Below, piece after piece: positions 32,883-41,844 of a stretch of 64,000 nucleotides of DNA. A model generated the notes under the pieces. The model was given only the letters and a program-made list of their open reading frames with translations. It searched no databases and was not told the origin of the DNA. The translations under genes and the position numbers were made by a program. Source of the DNA: HR10 sp964615335 (lineage in GTDB: Bacteria; Acidobacteriota; Blastocatellia; HR10); assembly GCA_964615335.1 (NCBI GenBank), contig CAZTMT010000010.1, positions 1 to 64,000 of the forward strand. The letters are read 5' to 3'. Position 1 is the stretch's first letter. Each line of letters begins with the position of its first letter.

Positions 32883-35012
32883 TCAATAGGAAGCCAGATC
32901 GAGAATGGCCTCGACGAGATCCTCAACCTGCGGCAGGATGGCGTTCTCCAGATCGGGACAATAGGCGACGAAAGTATCCAGCGCTCCGATGCGGCGCACG
33001 GGTCCATCCAGGTCCTCGAACAATTCGTCGGCGATGCGCGCGGCGATTTCGGCTCCGAATCCCCAGGAGAGGCTGTCCTCGTGCGCGACGATCACTTTGC
33101 TGGTCTTCTTCACCGAGCGGGCAATCGTCTCCCAGTCGTAGGGGTTCAAACTGCGCAGGTCAATGACCTCCACGTCCAGACCGTGCTGCTCCTTGACGCG
33201 CTCGGCGGCAAGAAGGCTCCTGTGCACGAGCGCCCCGTAGGTGATAATTGTCAGATCGCGCCCCGAGCGAACGACTTTCGCCTTGCCAAAGGGAATCATG
33301 TAATTGGGTCCGGGATACGGGCTGCGATTGTAGGGCTGGCGATAGAGGTGCTTGTGTTCCAGAAAGAGGACCGGATCGTCGCACCGAATGGCTGTGCGCA
33401 AAAGACCGTTGGCATCCAGGGCCGTCGAGGGCATGACGACGCGCAGTCCGGGAATGTGCGTGAAGAGGCTCTCTCCGGACTGGCTGTGATAAATGGCGCC
33501 GCCTTGCAAATATCCTCCGATGGGGACGCGAATGACCAGGGGGCAGGACCACGCATTATTGGAACGCCAGCGCATCAGGGCCAGCTCGTTGCGGATCTGC
33601 ATCATCGCGGGCCAGATGTAGTCGAAAAATTGAATCTCGATGACCGGTTTCAATCCGCGCGTGGCCATGCCGATGGCGCGCCCGACGATATTGGCTTCCG
33701 CAAGCGGCGTGTTGAAGACCCGATGCGAGCCGAAGCGACGCTGCAGGTTGTGCGTGACTTTGAAGACGCCGCCTTTCCCCTTGACCTTGTCCAGATACTG
33801 CTCGCGACTGCAGTCGGCGACATCCTCGCCGAAGATGACGATGCGCGGATCGCGAGCCATCTCATCGTGCAGGCATGCGTTGAGCAGATCCACCATCGTC
33901 TTGGGTTCACCCGAATACTGCGGTTCGGTCTCAAAAGCTGACGACGTCGGATCCACCGTGGGGGAATAGACGTAGAGCGTGGCCGTCGCGGGAGCCGGCT
34001 TGGGAGCAGCCAGCGCTTCCTCGGCCGCTCGGGCGACCTCCTCATCCACTTCCGCTCGAAGGGCAGCCAGTTGGGCCTCATCAGCCAATCCTTCGCGAAG
34101 AAGAAACTCGGCGAACCGCCGGATCGGATCGCGTCGCGCTTCTTCCTCTCGCTCCTCATCCGGCTTATAAAGGGTCTCGTCGTCCGAGAGCGAATGAGAA
34201 TACGGGCGAATGACGTGTGCGTGCACAAGGGCCGGTCCCCTCCGCTTGCGGACGTAGTCGGCGGCCTCGCGCAGGGTCGCGTAGCTCTCCAGCACGTCGG
34301 TTCCATCGCACTCGAGGACATGCAGGTAAGGAAAGCTTCGAACCAGGCGCGAGATGCTTCCGCCCGCCGTCTGGACCTCGATGGGGACCGAAATGGCATA
34401 GCCGTTGTCTTCGATCAGATAAAGGACCGGAAGCTTCAAATTGCAGGCCGTGTTGAGCGATTCCCAGAATTCTCCTTCGCTGGTCGCTCCATCGCCGCCG
34501 GAGACGTAGACGATCTCATCGGCGTGAAATCGGCTCGCGCGGTCGGCGATCTCCTCTACCAGTTCGTAATACCGTCCGGCTTCAGCGCATCCGACGGCTT
34601 GGAGAAACTGCGTCCCGGTCGGGCTGGAACTGGAGACGACGTTCAACCGCCGAAAGCCCCAATGCGAGGGCATTTGGCGCCCTCCCGAGCTGGGATCGGC
34701 TGCGGCTCCCACCGCCTGGAGGAACATCTCCCGGGGTGTCGCTCCTAGCATGAGCATGAGCGCACGATCCCTGTAGTAGGGGTAGAACCAGTCGTATCCC
34801 GGCTTCAGGACCAACCCGGCTGCCACAAGCACCGCCTCATGGCCCGCTCCGCTGATCTGAAAGAAGATTCGGTTCTGCCGCTTGAGCTGAATCTCCCGGT
34901 CATCTATGCGGCGGGAGAGCAGCATCGTCCGATAGAGGTGTAAGAGGACTTCCCGACTCAACCCCTGGTATTTCTCGGCGGCGACCTGAGGTATCGTGTT
35001 CACCTCTTTCAT
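32883..35012 (-). CDS. 2-oxoacid dehydrogenase E1, alpha and beta subunits fused
   Basis: Thiamine-diphosphate E1 component (pyruvate or branched-chain 2-oxoacid decarboxylase) as one 709-residue chain. Residues about 1-350 are the alpha subunit, with GAGHEAVLVAAGLVL and the TPP motif GDGATSEGEFWESLN...NGYAISVPIE. After an Ala/Pro linker, residues about 370-709 are the beta subunit (MVDLLNACLHDEMARD, IFGEDVADC, RVFNTPLAEANIVGRAIG, AHEDSLSWGFGAEIAARI). ATG 35012 is preferred because AAGGAGG precedes it. E2 and E3 are not in the window. Similarity in style to branched-chain E1 fusions seen in Acidobacteriota and Bacteroidota favours that substrate class, but it is not decided. Confidence 0.88.
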   Translation of the reverse strand: MKEVNTIPQVAAEKYQGLSREVLLHLYRTMLLSRRIDDREIQLKRQNRIFFQISGAGHEAVLVAAGLVLKPGYDWFYPYYRDRALMLMLGATPREMFLQAVGAAADPSSGGRQMPSHWGFRRLNVVSSSSPTGTQFLQAVGCAEAGRYYELVEEIADRASRFHADEIVYVSGGDGATSEGEFWESLNTACNLKLPVLYLIEDNGYAISVPIEVQTAGGSISRLVRSFPYLHVLECDGTDVLESYATLREAADYVRKRRGPALVHAHVIRPYSHSLSDDETLYKPDEEREEEARRDPIRRFAEFLLREGLADEAQLAALRAEVDEEVARAAEEALAAPKPAPATATLYVYSPTVDPTSSAFETEPQYSGEPKTMVDLLNACLHDEMARDPRIVIFGEDVADCSREQYLDKVKGKGGVFKVTHNLQRRFGSHRVFNTPLAEANIVGRAIGMATRGLKPVIEIQFFDYIWPAMMQIRNELALMRWRSNNAWSCPLVIRVPIGGYLQGGAIYHSQSGESLFTHIPGLRVVMPSTALDANGLLRTAIRCDDPVLFLEHKHLYRQPYNRSPYPGPNYMIPFGKAKVVRSGRDLTIITYGALVHRSLLAAERVKEQHGLDVEVIDLRSLNPYDWETIARSVKKTSKVIVAHEDSLSWGFGAEIAARIADELFEDLDGPVRRIGALDTFVAYCPDLENAILPQVEDLVEAILDLASY

Positions 35013-35197
35013 CTCGGCCTCCTTTCCCCGAGGGAACGCTCTCAAATTCCGGTATCCTTCATCTGTGCGAAGGGCTTCTGCTGCTGTGCCACGCCCAGTC
35101 GCGTGCGATCACTGCGCACAAACGCTCTTGATGCTCTTCCCTTCGAGGTCCCTTGAGAATCCACGGAGTCACTCTCGCCCTTCTCGCTTGAGGGAAT

Positions 35198-35227
35198 AGT
35201 GTAGAACCGAAAGCCGGATTTGGTCAA
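35198..35227 (-). promoter_or_regulatory. Promoter of the fused E1 gene
   Basis: On the minus strand TTGACC (35222-35227), an 18-bp spacer and TACACT (35198-35203). The leader to ATG 35012 would be about 180 bases. Confidence 0.6.
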
Positions 35228-35409
35228 CCAGGTCCTCGAAGTTAGTCCGGAGAGCCGTGACTGGAGCGGTGATAGGCCGTTGGCCGTGGCAAAGGCGCAG
35301 CGCTATGTGGCTCTCTTTTCGATCGCGCCGCCCTGTTAGGTGAAAAGCCCCACTCCGTAAGGGGCCACTCCTTTGCCAAACTAAACCCCGCGGCAGAGAG
35401 ATCGTCTCT
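35228..35409. other. Divergent intergenic region before the histidine kinase
   Basis: With the E1 leader this makes a spacer of about 400 bases without a credible gene. A small hairpin (gcccc/ggggc, 35347-35365) and a second one directly before the kinase start (agagatcgtctct, near 35397-35409) are visible. No clear plus-strand promoter or known riboswitch was recognised. Confidence 0.4.
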
Positions 35410-37095
35410 ATGAGAGGTTATGTGGAAACAGGGGAGATCCTGACGCGCGTTCGGGACCTGATGGGCGGGCATTGCGGGCAGGCTTTCTTCGATCGCGCGG
35501 CGATCCTGTTGGCCGAGCTGCTGAACGTTCGCTGTGTTCTCATCGGCCGATGGGAAGAGGGCGACGGACTTCAGGTCGTGAGCTGGTATCGCGGGGGGCG
35601 CATCGAGCGCCATGGACATATCTCTACACGGGGGACGCCTCTTGAGCATGCGCTACAGCAAGAGCGCCCTTACGTGTGCGCGCAAAACGCATGGCGGCTC
35701 TTCCCGCAGGATGAGGAGATACAGTTCTGGAAAGCGGAGTTCTACTGGGGAGGGCGGCTTGAGGATCGCCAACATACTCGGGTTCTTGGAGCGATAGCTC
35801 TCTACGATCCCGAGCCGCGGCAGCTTGGCGAGACCGAGCGGCTGATTCTGGAGCTGCTGAGCGGTTGCATCGGTAAGGAACTGGAGTGGTGCGCTCGCGA
35901 GGAAGCCCTCGACGAACTTCGCACAAAATTCCGGCATGCGCAGAGGCTGGAGTCGCTTGGCGTCCTTCAAAGCGGTATTGCTCATGATTTCAACAACCTG
36001 CTCACGGGGATTTTGGGATTCACGGAGCTGGCTCTGGCTGAGATCGAGTCAGCACCCGGGGATTCTCACGAGGTGGCCGCGCATCTGCGTCAGGTCCTCA
36101 CACTCTCGCGGCAAGCGCGCGATCTTGTCCGACAGCTCATGCTCTTGGGCCATTCGGAAGAAGGCTCTCAGAGGTCGTGCCCTCTGCACTCCTTGCTCCG
36201 AGACTTCGTCACCCTGATTCGGAGAATGCTCCCTGAGAATATCTGCGTCGAACTGGATCTGGCTCCCGGGGAGATCGTCCTGGAAGCCCATCCCGCCCAT
36301 GTGCAGCAGGTTCTGCTCAATCTTGTCCTCAATGCGCGCGATGCCATGCCTCAGGGCGGACGGCTGCGCATTCGCACCGAACGGCCGCAGCCTGAGTCTT
36401 TCTATACGCCCCATTGCACACGTGTTCGAAAAGGACCCTGCGCCCGTCTGTCGATCAGCGATACGGGAACAGGCATCGCTCCTGAGATCTTGCCCCGTAT
36501 TTTTGAGCCCTTCTTCACCACAAAAGAAACGGGGACGGGCCTGGGTCTTTCGATCGTCCGGGAGATCATTCACTCCTATGGCGGAGCTGTTGAGGTCGAG
36601 AGCCGACCCCAGGGCGGAACGAGCTTTCACATCTTCTGGCCTATGGTCGAAGAGCCCACCACAACCCCCGCGATCGCTCGGGAGGAAGCACTCCCCCGGG
36701 GCGACGAGATGCTCTTGCTCGTTGAAGACGATCCGCTGATTCTGGCGCTCGGGCGGCGCTTGCTGGAGAAGCTCGGATATCGCGTCCTCACGGCTCAGCA
36801 TGGGCAGGAGGCGATCGAGCAGTACAAGCGGCACGGCCAGGAGATTCGATTGGTCCTTCTGGATCTGGTGACGCCGGGAATGAGTGGGAAACACGTCCTT
36901 GCCGAATTGCGGAGGCTCGATCCGAACGTGCGAGTCCTTGTCGTGACGGGCCATCATTCGAAGGAATATCTCACCGATTTCCCCTGGGAAACGATCCATG
37001 GCCTTCTGTTGAAGCCTTACAATGCTTCGTCTCTGGCTCATGCCGTTCGCCAATGCCTTGATGGGCGTCGAAGCGAGATGGCCAGGCCGCAGTAG
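35410..37095 (+). CDS. Hybrid sensor histidine kinase with C-terminal receiver domain
   Basis: A soluble 561-residue two-component protein. Residues 1-160 form a GAF-like sensor domain with no membrane segment. The HisKA domain has the phosphorylated His192 in SGIAHDFNN. The ATPase domain follows with an N box (NLVLNARDAMP), G1 (DTGTGIAP), F box (FEPFFTTK) and G2 (GTGLGLSIV). A receiver domain (about 433-555) has the acidic pair in VEDDP, phospho-acceptor Asp485 (LLDLVTPGM), and Lys in LLKPYN. The Hx[DN]FNN H-box type is common in kinases with an attached receiver. No response regulator with an output domain is adjacent, so the target is unknown. The ribosome binding site is weak. Confidence 0.9.
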   Translation: MRGYVETGEILTRVRDLMGGHCGQAFFDRAAILLAELLNVRCVLIGRWEEGDGLQVVSWYRGGRIERHGHISTRGTPLEHALQQERPYVCAQNAWRLFPQDEEIQFWKAEFYWGGRLEDRQHTRVLGAIALYDPEPRQLGETERLILELLSGCIGKELEWCAREEALDELRTKFRHAQRLESLGVLQSGIAHDFNNLLTGILGFTELALAEIESAPGDSHEVAAHLRQVLTLSRQARDLVRQLMLLGHSEEGSQRSCPLHSLLRDFVTLIRRMLPENICVELDLAPGEIVLEAHPAHVQQVLLNLVLNARDAMPQGGRLRIRTERPQPESFYTPHCTRVRKGPCARLSISDTGTGIAPEILPRIFEPFFTTKETGTGLGLSIVREIIHSYGGAVEVESRPQGGTSFHIFWPMVEEPTTTPAIAREEALPRGDEMLLLVEDDPLILALGRRLLEKLGYRVLTAQHGQEAIEQYKRHGQEIRLVLLDLVTPGMSGKHVLAELRRLDPNVRVLVVTGHHSKEYLTDFPWETIHGLLLKPYNASSLAHAVRQCLDGRRSEMARPQ

Positions 37096-37356
37096 CTCTC
37101 CCTTCGGTGCAGATCCTCTGCTTTGGGAAACGTAGCGTGCCCCCTTGCACGTAGGAGTCTGGCTCTCGTTTCAGTTTCCGGACGTGCGCGGCGCTATGAT
37201 TTTTTCCTTTGGTGAGCCATAATTCTCGGCCGGGATGGGCTGAGCGGGAGTTTCTCCGGCTGAGGTCATCCTCATGGGGCGAGCGATAGGGCTTCGGGCC
37301 GAATTGAGAGCATGGGGATTCCCCCGTAAGGGGGGGATCTTCTGGGAGAGCGCGCA
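37096..37356. other. Intergenic region after the histidine kinase
   Basis: About 260 bases without a credible gene. The segment 37195-37290 is rich in short GC pairings (for example ctcggccggga and tctccggctgag), which could be a structured RNA leader of the next small gene, but it does not match any riboswitch I know. Confidence 0.35.
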
Positions 37357-37602
37357 ATGATCATTGACTTTCGTTCGGTTCAGCATCTCATTCCGGGCTG
37401 GATCTTCAACGAGTACGGCCAGCTCACGGGCCGGTATGTTCATCGGGACCGAATTGTCTGCGTGGCCGAGAACGGACGGATCCAGATCTGGATTGATGAG
37501 GAGGCGTATGCGCGGAAGGATCCCGAAGGGCTCATCTGCGATTATGATGCCCGGGATCTGCTGGGTATGGAGCGTCCTGAACGGTCCCGCGATCGGTTCT
37601 GA
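37357..37602 (+). CDS. Small hypothetical protein
   Basis: An 81-residue frame with a plausible GGGAG site 10 bases before its ATG. The sequence (IPGWIFNEYGQLTGRYVHRD, CVAENGRIQIWIDEEAY) has alternating hydrophobic residues and balanced charges, as in a small folded beta protein, and codon third positions are GC-rich. No family is recognised. It lies between the histidine kinase and a separately promoted [2Fe-2S] protein gene. Confidence 0.5.
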   Translation: MIIDFRSVQHLIPGWIFNEYGQLTGRYVHRDRIVCVAENGRIQIWIDEEAYARKDPEGLICDYDARDLLGMERPERSRDRF

Positions 37603-37629
37603 AGGCGACACGGAGCACGCGAGGGAAAT

Positions 37630-37658
37630 TTGAGTCACCTTTGGCCTCTTGCTAAAAT
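37630..37658 (+). promoter_or_regulatory. Promoter of the [2Fe-2S] protein gene
   Basis: TTGAGT at 37630-37635, a 17-bp spacer and TAAAAT at 37653-37658. The start codon is at 37734. Confidence 0.6.
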
Positions 37659-37733
37659 ATCCGCTGCTAGACTGTCCGATGGGGCGGAAGGAGTCTGTGC
37701 GGAAGATTCGCATCTCATCAGGCGAACGAGCGT

Positions 37734-38747
37734 ATGGGAGTCAACGAAGGCAGCCTCTTCGAAGCTTTTTTGAACGGGCACGAGGAGGATGCGTGGCAGA
37801 GAGTTCTTGCGGAGCTGGAGCCGCGCATTCACGAGGTGGATCGAACGGCCACGCGCATCTGGTTTCATTTCTTCCCGCTGGCGCTTTGCCGCGCCTTGTG
37901 CGAGGCGGAGGACCCGCAGGCTTTGGCCACGCAGCTTTTCCTGGAGGGGCGGTATCGGCTGGCGGATCAGATTGATTCTTCGCACCGCTTTCTCTACGGT
38001 CACCGATACTGGCCTGAGGTGAAGCGCGCCCTTGTGGCCTATGCCCGCTCGAAACGCCCTCCGGCGAATCTGGACCTGGCGTATCAGATTCAGGAGGTCG
38101 CGGCCTCTGTGGCGGAGCAGGTGGGCGTCCCTGTGGCTCTGCTTTTGGGGATCACGGCCGTCGCCTTCATGACGGTGCAGCAGGTCGGCCTGCAGGCTTT
38201 CGAGGCGTCCCCGGGTCAGATCTCGCTCGATCCGAAAATCGCCGCGCGAACGCCCGAGGAAGTGCTCGCGCGGCGCGCCCGGGATGATCGGCAGGGCCTC
38301 TTCTTCTGGTGGAAGTATCCGGACAAGGTGTGGACGATCACGTTCGATGAGAATGATCCTCAGGCGACGTTCCGGTTGATCAACGGCCAGCATCTGACGA
38401 CGGCGGCGGCTCAGGATAAACGCCCGTATCATCTGCGCGATCCGCGCTGTGTGCCCAACGAAGGGCCGATCCCCGTGCAATGCCGATCGGGTTCCTGTGG
38501 ATCCTGCTGGGTGGGTGTGCTCGGAGGGGCGGAGAAGCTCTCCGAGATGGAGGAGTACGAGCGGCAGCGCCTGCGCGAGTTCGGATACATCGAGACAGAC
38601 GAGCCCAAGCCCGTGATTCGCCTGGCCTGTCAGGCGCGCGCGTTCGGAGCCGTTTCGATCGTGATCCCTCCCTGGAATGGGGTCTTCGGGCGATTCCTCC
38701 GCCGGTGGAGGCAGCAGCGCTCGCCAGAGCTGCAGCAAGCCTCCTGA
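37734..38747 (+). CDS. [2Fe-2S] ferredoxin-domain protein with unrecognised N-terminal region
   Basis: A 337-residue protein whose last 140 residues are a plant/adrenodoxin-type ferredoxin domain. It begins WTITFDENDPQATFRLINGQ and carries cluster cysteines Cys250, Cys255, Cys258 (QCRSGSCGSCW) and Cys299 (IRLACQAR), a Cx4Cx2Cx40C arrangement. The N-terminal 190 residues match no family I know: a helical region rich in Trp, His and Arg (about 1-110), then one hydrophobic segment (VGVPVALLLGITAVAFMTVQ, about 131-150) that could anchor it in the membrane. It should be an electron-transfer partner. No oxidoreductase lies beside it. The ribosome binding site is weak and the start is not certain. 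Confidence 0.78.
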   Translation: MGVNEGSLFEAFLNGHEEDAWQRVLAELEPRIHEVDRTATRIWFHFFPLALCRALCEAEDPQALATQLFLEGRYRLADQIDSSHRFLYGHRYWPEVKRALVAYARSKRPPANLDLAYQIQEVAASVAEQVGVPVALLLGITAVAFMTVQQVGLQAFEASPGQISLDPKIAARTPEEVLARRARDDRQGLFFWWKYPDKVWTITFDENDPQATFRLINGQHLTTAAAQDKRPYHLRDPRCVPNEGPIPVQCRSGSCGSCWVGVLGGAEKLSEMEEYERQRLREFGYIETDEPKPVIRLACQARAFGAVSIVIPPWNGVFGRFLRRWRQQRSPELQQAS

Positions 38748-38754
38748 AGGGGCG

Positions 38755-38774
38755 CTCCTCCGCGGCCGGAGGAG
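38755..38774 (+). terminator. Hairpin after the [2Fe-2S] protein gene
   Basis: A perfect 8-bp stem (ctcctccg with cggaggag) and 4-base loop start 8 bases past the stop. No T tract follows. Confidence 0.4.
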
Positions 38775-38840
38775 GAACGGCCCTGCGTTGCTCAGGCACA
38801 GCCTGCGGGCGAGGCGAAACACTTGTCCGAAGGGGGGAGC

Positions 38841-39869
38841 ATGATGGGGAAGAAGCCGAGCCGTATTCTGAAACTCGCGGGCATCGGGGGGCTTCTGCTT
38901 CTCGCCGCTTCCGGGGGGGCTCAGATCGGGTATCGGTGGGCAAGGGAGCATCCGGGCGGATCGGGAGAGCAAGAGCCTCCCTGGCGGTGGCCCGAGAGTC
39001 GGGTCTTGGAGATTGCGCGCCGCGTGCGTGCCGGGCGCGATCTGACGCCTCGGCAGTGGCCGGGCGGAGCGCGCGTCGCCGTGGGTCTCTCCTTTGACTT
39101 CGACAACGAGACGCCAGCCCTTCGGGATGGGCAGACGTCTCCTGCGCTCATGGCTCAAGGCGAGTATGGAGCGCGCGCAGGCCTGCCTCGCGTCTTGCGC
39201 CTGCTGGATGAGTACGGGATTCCGGCGACCTTCTTCATCCCGGCCATGAGCGCCAAGCTCTATCCGGAATCGGTCAAGGAGATCCTGGCGCGCGGTCGGC
39301 ATGAGATCGGCCTTCATGGATGGATTCACGAGCGCAATTCTCAGCTCTCGGAGTCGGAGGAACGGGATCTCATGCGCCGGAGTCTGGAAGCGCTGGAGCA
39401 GATCACCGGACGTCGGCCCGTGGGCATTCGCACGCCCTCCTGGGATTTCAGTCCCTGGACGATGCGGCTCATTCGCGAATTCGGATTGCTCTATGACAGC
39501 AGTCTCATGGCCGATGATCGTCCCTACGAGATCCTGCTCGAGGGAACGCCCACGGGTATTGTCGAGCTTCCCGTCGAATGGATCCTGGATGACTACCCCT
39601 ATTTCGGCATGGATCGGCAATCGGCCATCCGTCCGCATACGACTCCGGACGAAGTCTTCTCGATCTGGCGCGCGGAATTCGATCGGGCGTACGAGGAGGG
39701 GACGCTCTTTATCCTCACGATGCATCCGCACATCATCGGGCACAGGTCGCGCCTGGTCATGCTCGAGCGGCTGATCCGGCACATGCGGCAGCGGCCGGGC
39801 GTCTGGTTCGCCACGCACGAGGAGATCGCGCGATACGTCCGGTCACAGGGAGGAGCCACAGCGAAATGA
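38841..39869 (+). CDS. Polysaccharide deacetylase (NodB domain), exported or membrane-anchored
   Basis: A 342-residue carbohydrate esterase family 4-type protein. ATG 38841 follows GGGGGGAG. A hydrophobic signal anchor covers about residues 9-30. The NodB domain has GGARVAVGLSFDFDNE (catalytic and metal Asp), HEIGLHGWIHE (His-x-x-x-His-like metal site), RTPSWDFSPWTMRLIRE and the later FILTMHPHIIGH (catalytic His). The SFDFDNET and GLHGWIHE variants resemble PuuE/peptidoglycan deacetylase-like sequences more than classical NodB. Probably acts on cell-envelope glycan. It begins the plus-strand run leading into the ACP and lipid genes. Confidence 0.85.
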   Translation: MMGKKPSRILKLAGIGGLLLLAASGGAQIGYRWAREHPGGSGEQEPPWRWPESRVLEIARRVRAGRDLTPRQWPGGARVAVGLSFDFDNETPALRDGQTSPALMAQGEYGARAGLPRVLRLLDEYGIPATFFIPAMSAKLYPESVKEILARGRHEIGLHGWIHERNSQLSESEERDLMRRSLEALEQITGRRPVGIRTPSWDFSPWTMRLIREFGLLYDSSLMADDRPYEILLEGTPTGIVELPVEWILDDYPYFGMDRQSAIRPHTTPDEVFSIWRAEFDRAYEEGTLFILTMHPHIIGHRSRLVMLERLIRHMRQRPGVWFATHEEIARYVRSQGGATAK

Positions 39870-39885
39870 ACGGCCAGGAGAGAGG

Positions 39886-40131
39886 ATGATGCGAACGCTG
39901 GAGCAAACGATCGAAGAGCTGCTGGATCTGGCGGCGCGCCATTTCCGCATCCCGAGGGAGCAGTTATCTGCTGAGGACGATCTTTTCGAGGCGTTGCGCA
40001 TTGACAGCCTGCAGGCGCTGGAGCTGCTCACGCGGCTGGAGCAGCATTTTCAGATCGAGCTGCCGGATTACGAGCTGCAGGGCGTGACGAGCTTTCGGGC
40101 TCTGGCCGAGCGCATTCACGCGAGGCTCTGA
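39886..40131 (+). CDS. Acyl carrier protein
   Basis: An 81-residue acidic carrier protein with the phosphopantetheine attachment site at Ser41 in RIDSLQALEL. The four-helix pattern (ETIEELL start, DDLFEAL, DSLQALELLTRLEQHFQIEL, SFRALAERIHA) is complete. It is not beside fatty acid synthase genes, and its stop overlaps the ATG of the acyl-activating enzyme (TGATG), so it is probably a dedicated carrier loaded by that enzyme. GAGAGG precedes two consecutive ATG codons; either may be the start. Confidence 0.9.
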   Translation: MMRTLEQTIEELLDLAARHFRIPREQLSAEDDLFEALRIDSLQALELLTRLEQHFQIELPDYELQGVTSFRALAERIHARL

Positions 40132-41834
40132 TGCTGGATCTGGAGCGCTATGAGTCGCTCGGAGAAGCGCTCCGCGACGCCTTGGAGCGCTACGCGGAGC
40201 ACGTCTGTCTGATCGAGGCCGATCGCGATCGGGAGAACTGCCGCCTGACCTATCGGGAGTTCGGGGAGCGCGCGCAGAGGCTGGCTAGCGCTCTGCAGGA
40301 GGAGGGCTTCGCTCCCGATGAGCGCACGGCCATCATCATGAGCAACCAGTCGAAGTGGCTCATCTCGGCCTATGCGGTCTTCTATGTCGGTGGCGTGCTC
40401 GTCCCCTTGGATTACAAACTGAGCCCGCGCGAACAGAGTGAGCTGCTGCGCCATGCCCGGGCGTCGGTGCTCATCACGGAGTTTCCGCTCTGGCGCGCGC
40501 TCCGGCAGGAGGTCTCCGATCTCCCACTGCGCCGCGTGCTGGTCACCGAAGCTCCTCCGGAGGCCGATCTCGGAGACGCTGTGCGCTGGGAGGAATTCCG
40601 CAGCCCGAGGGAACCTGCGTTCGTCCCTCGTCGGCGTCAGGACGTCGCGTGCATCGTCTATTCGTCGGGAACGGGAGGGCGTCCCAAGGGCTGCCTCCTC
40701 ACGCACGAGAACTATCTGGAGCAATGCCGCGCGCTGACGGCCCTATATCCCTTCTCGCCGCAGGTGCGCTATCTGAGCATTCTGCCGACGAATCACGCTA
40801 TTGATTTCATGGTCGGGTTCATCGGCCCGTTCGTCTGCGGAGCGACGGTCGTCCACCTGCGCACGCTTCGACCCGAATATATCCGCGAGGCGTTCGTCCG
40901 GTATAAGATCACGCACATGAGTTTGGTGCCCATGATCCTCAAAAACCTCGAGCGGGGATTGCGCGAGCGCTTCGCGGCGCTGCCGCGTTCGAAGCGGATC
41001 GCGCTCTCGGCGCTCATGCGGCTCAATCGCTTCCTGACGCGGAAGCGGCCCAACGTGCGGCTCAGCCGTCGCCTCTTCCCCGAGGTGCATCGCGCCTTCG
41101 GGGGAGAGTTGCAGATGCTCATTGTCGGGGGAGCGTTCACCGAGCCTTCGACGTTGCAGTTCTTTTACGATCTGGGCATTCCGGTGGCCAACGGCTATGG
41201 GCTCACCGAAGCTTGCACGGCCGTCACGGTGAATGATCTCCGGCCCTTCCGAGCCGATACGGTTGGTCGGCCTCTGCCCGGCGTCGAGGTGAAGATCCTC
41301 AATCCCGATGCCGAGGGCATCGGGGAGGTCGCCGTTCGAGGCAAGAACGTCATGCTCGGCTATTGGGACGATCCCGAGCTGACGGCTGAGACGCTTCGGG
41401 AGGGATGGTTGCTCACGGGAGACTTCGGCTGGATTGATGAGACGGGCCATCTGCACCTTGTCGGGCGGAAGAAGAACATGATCGTGACCGAGGGGGGGAA
41501 GAACATCTATCCCGAAGACGTGGAGCGGTTCTTCGAGGGGCTGCCCGTCCGAGAATTCTGCATCTTCGCCGAAAATTACATCTGGCCGGAGCGGCGCCTG
41601 GGGAATGAGCGTCTGCTTCTGGTCGTACATCCTCATCCGGGGCAGGAGGTCTCCGAAGACTTGCATCGAGCGATACAGCAGCGGAATCGGCAGCTCCCGG
41701 AGTATAAGCGCGTTCACGGGTATCTCGTCTGGGAGCGCGATTTCCCGCGCACGGCGTCCTTGAAGATCAAGCGGACGGTTCTCAGCCAGGAGATTCGAAC
41801 GCATGCCGATCGTTCTCTGATTCGGCCTCTATAG
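40131..41834 (+). CDS. AMP-dependent acyl-ACP/acyl-CoA synthetase
   Basis: ANL-superfamily adenylating enzyme, 567 residues. Motifs: phosphate loop IVYSSGTGGRPKGCLLTH, adenine-binding NGYGLTEAC, ribose-binding LLTGDFGWID, hinge GRKKNMIVTEGGKNIYPEDVE and the terminal catalytic Lys in FPRTASLKIKR. The order and the long-chain style (no FadD signature His-rich loops) fit activation of a carboxylic acid and transfer to a thiol. Translational overlap with the ACP gene suggests that the ACP is the acceptor. Downstream lipid kinase and acyltransferase genes suggest a membrane-lipid route; the substrate acid is unknown. Confidence 0.88.
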   Translation: MLDLERYESLGEALRDALERYAEHVCLIEADRDRENCRLTYREFGERAQRLASALQEEGFAPDERTAIIMSNQSKWLISAYAVFYVGGVLVPLDYKLSPREQSELLRHARASVLITEFPLWRALRQEVSDLPLRRVLVTEAPPEADLGDAVRWEEFRSPREPAFVPRRRQDVACIVYSSGTGGRPKGCLLTHENYLEQCRALTALYPFSPQVRYLSILPTNHAIDFMVGFIGPFVCGATVVHLRTLRPEYIREAFVRYKITHMSLVPMILKNLERGLRERFAALPRSKRIALSALMRLNRFLTRKRPNVRLSRRLFPEVHRAFGGELQMLIVGGAFTEPSTLQFFYDLGIPVANGYGLTEACTAVTVNDLRPFRADTVGRPLPGVEVKILNPDAEGIGEVAVRGKNVMLGYWDDPELTAETLREGWLLTGDFGWIDETGHLHLVGRKKNMIVTEGGKNIYPEDVERFFEGLPVREFCIFAENYIWPERRLGNERLLLVVHPHPGQEVSEDLHRAIQQRNRQLPEYKRVHGYLVWERDFPRTASLKIKRTVLSQEIRTHADRSLIRPL

Positions 41835-41844
41835 GGGAGGGGGG

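Noticed and set aside
35340..35409. Possible cyclic-di-GMP riboswitch before the histidine kinase
   Set aside because: A TGCCAAAC-like string is present, but the other conserved segments and stems of that class are missing.
35242..35649. 135-codon minus-strand frame overlapping the start of the histidine kinase
   Set aside because: No ribosome binding site or domain; overlaps a clear kinase start.
37195..37290. Possible riboswitch upstream of the 81-residue gene
   Set aside because: Short GC pairings exist, but no conserved core of any known riboswitch class could be matched.
37635..39818. 727-codon minus-strand frame opposite the ferredoxin-domain and deacetylase genes
   Set aside because: The composition is Arg/His/Pro-rich with no recognisable domain; both opposite-strand genes have clear motifs, promoters and ribosome binding sites.
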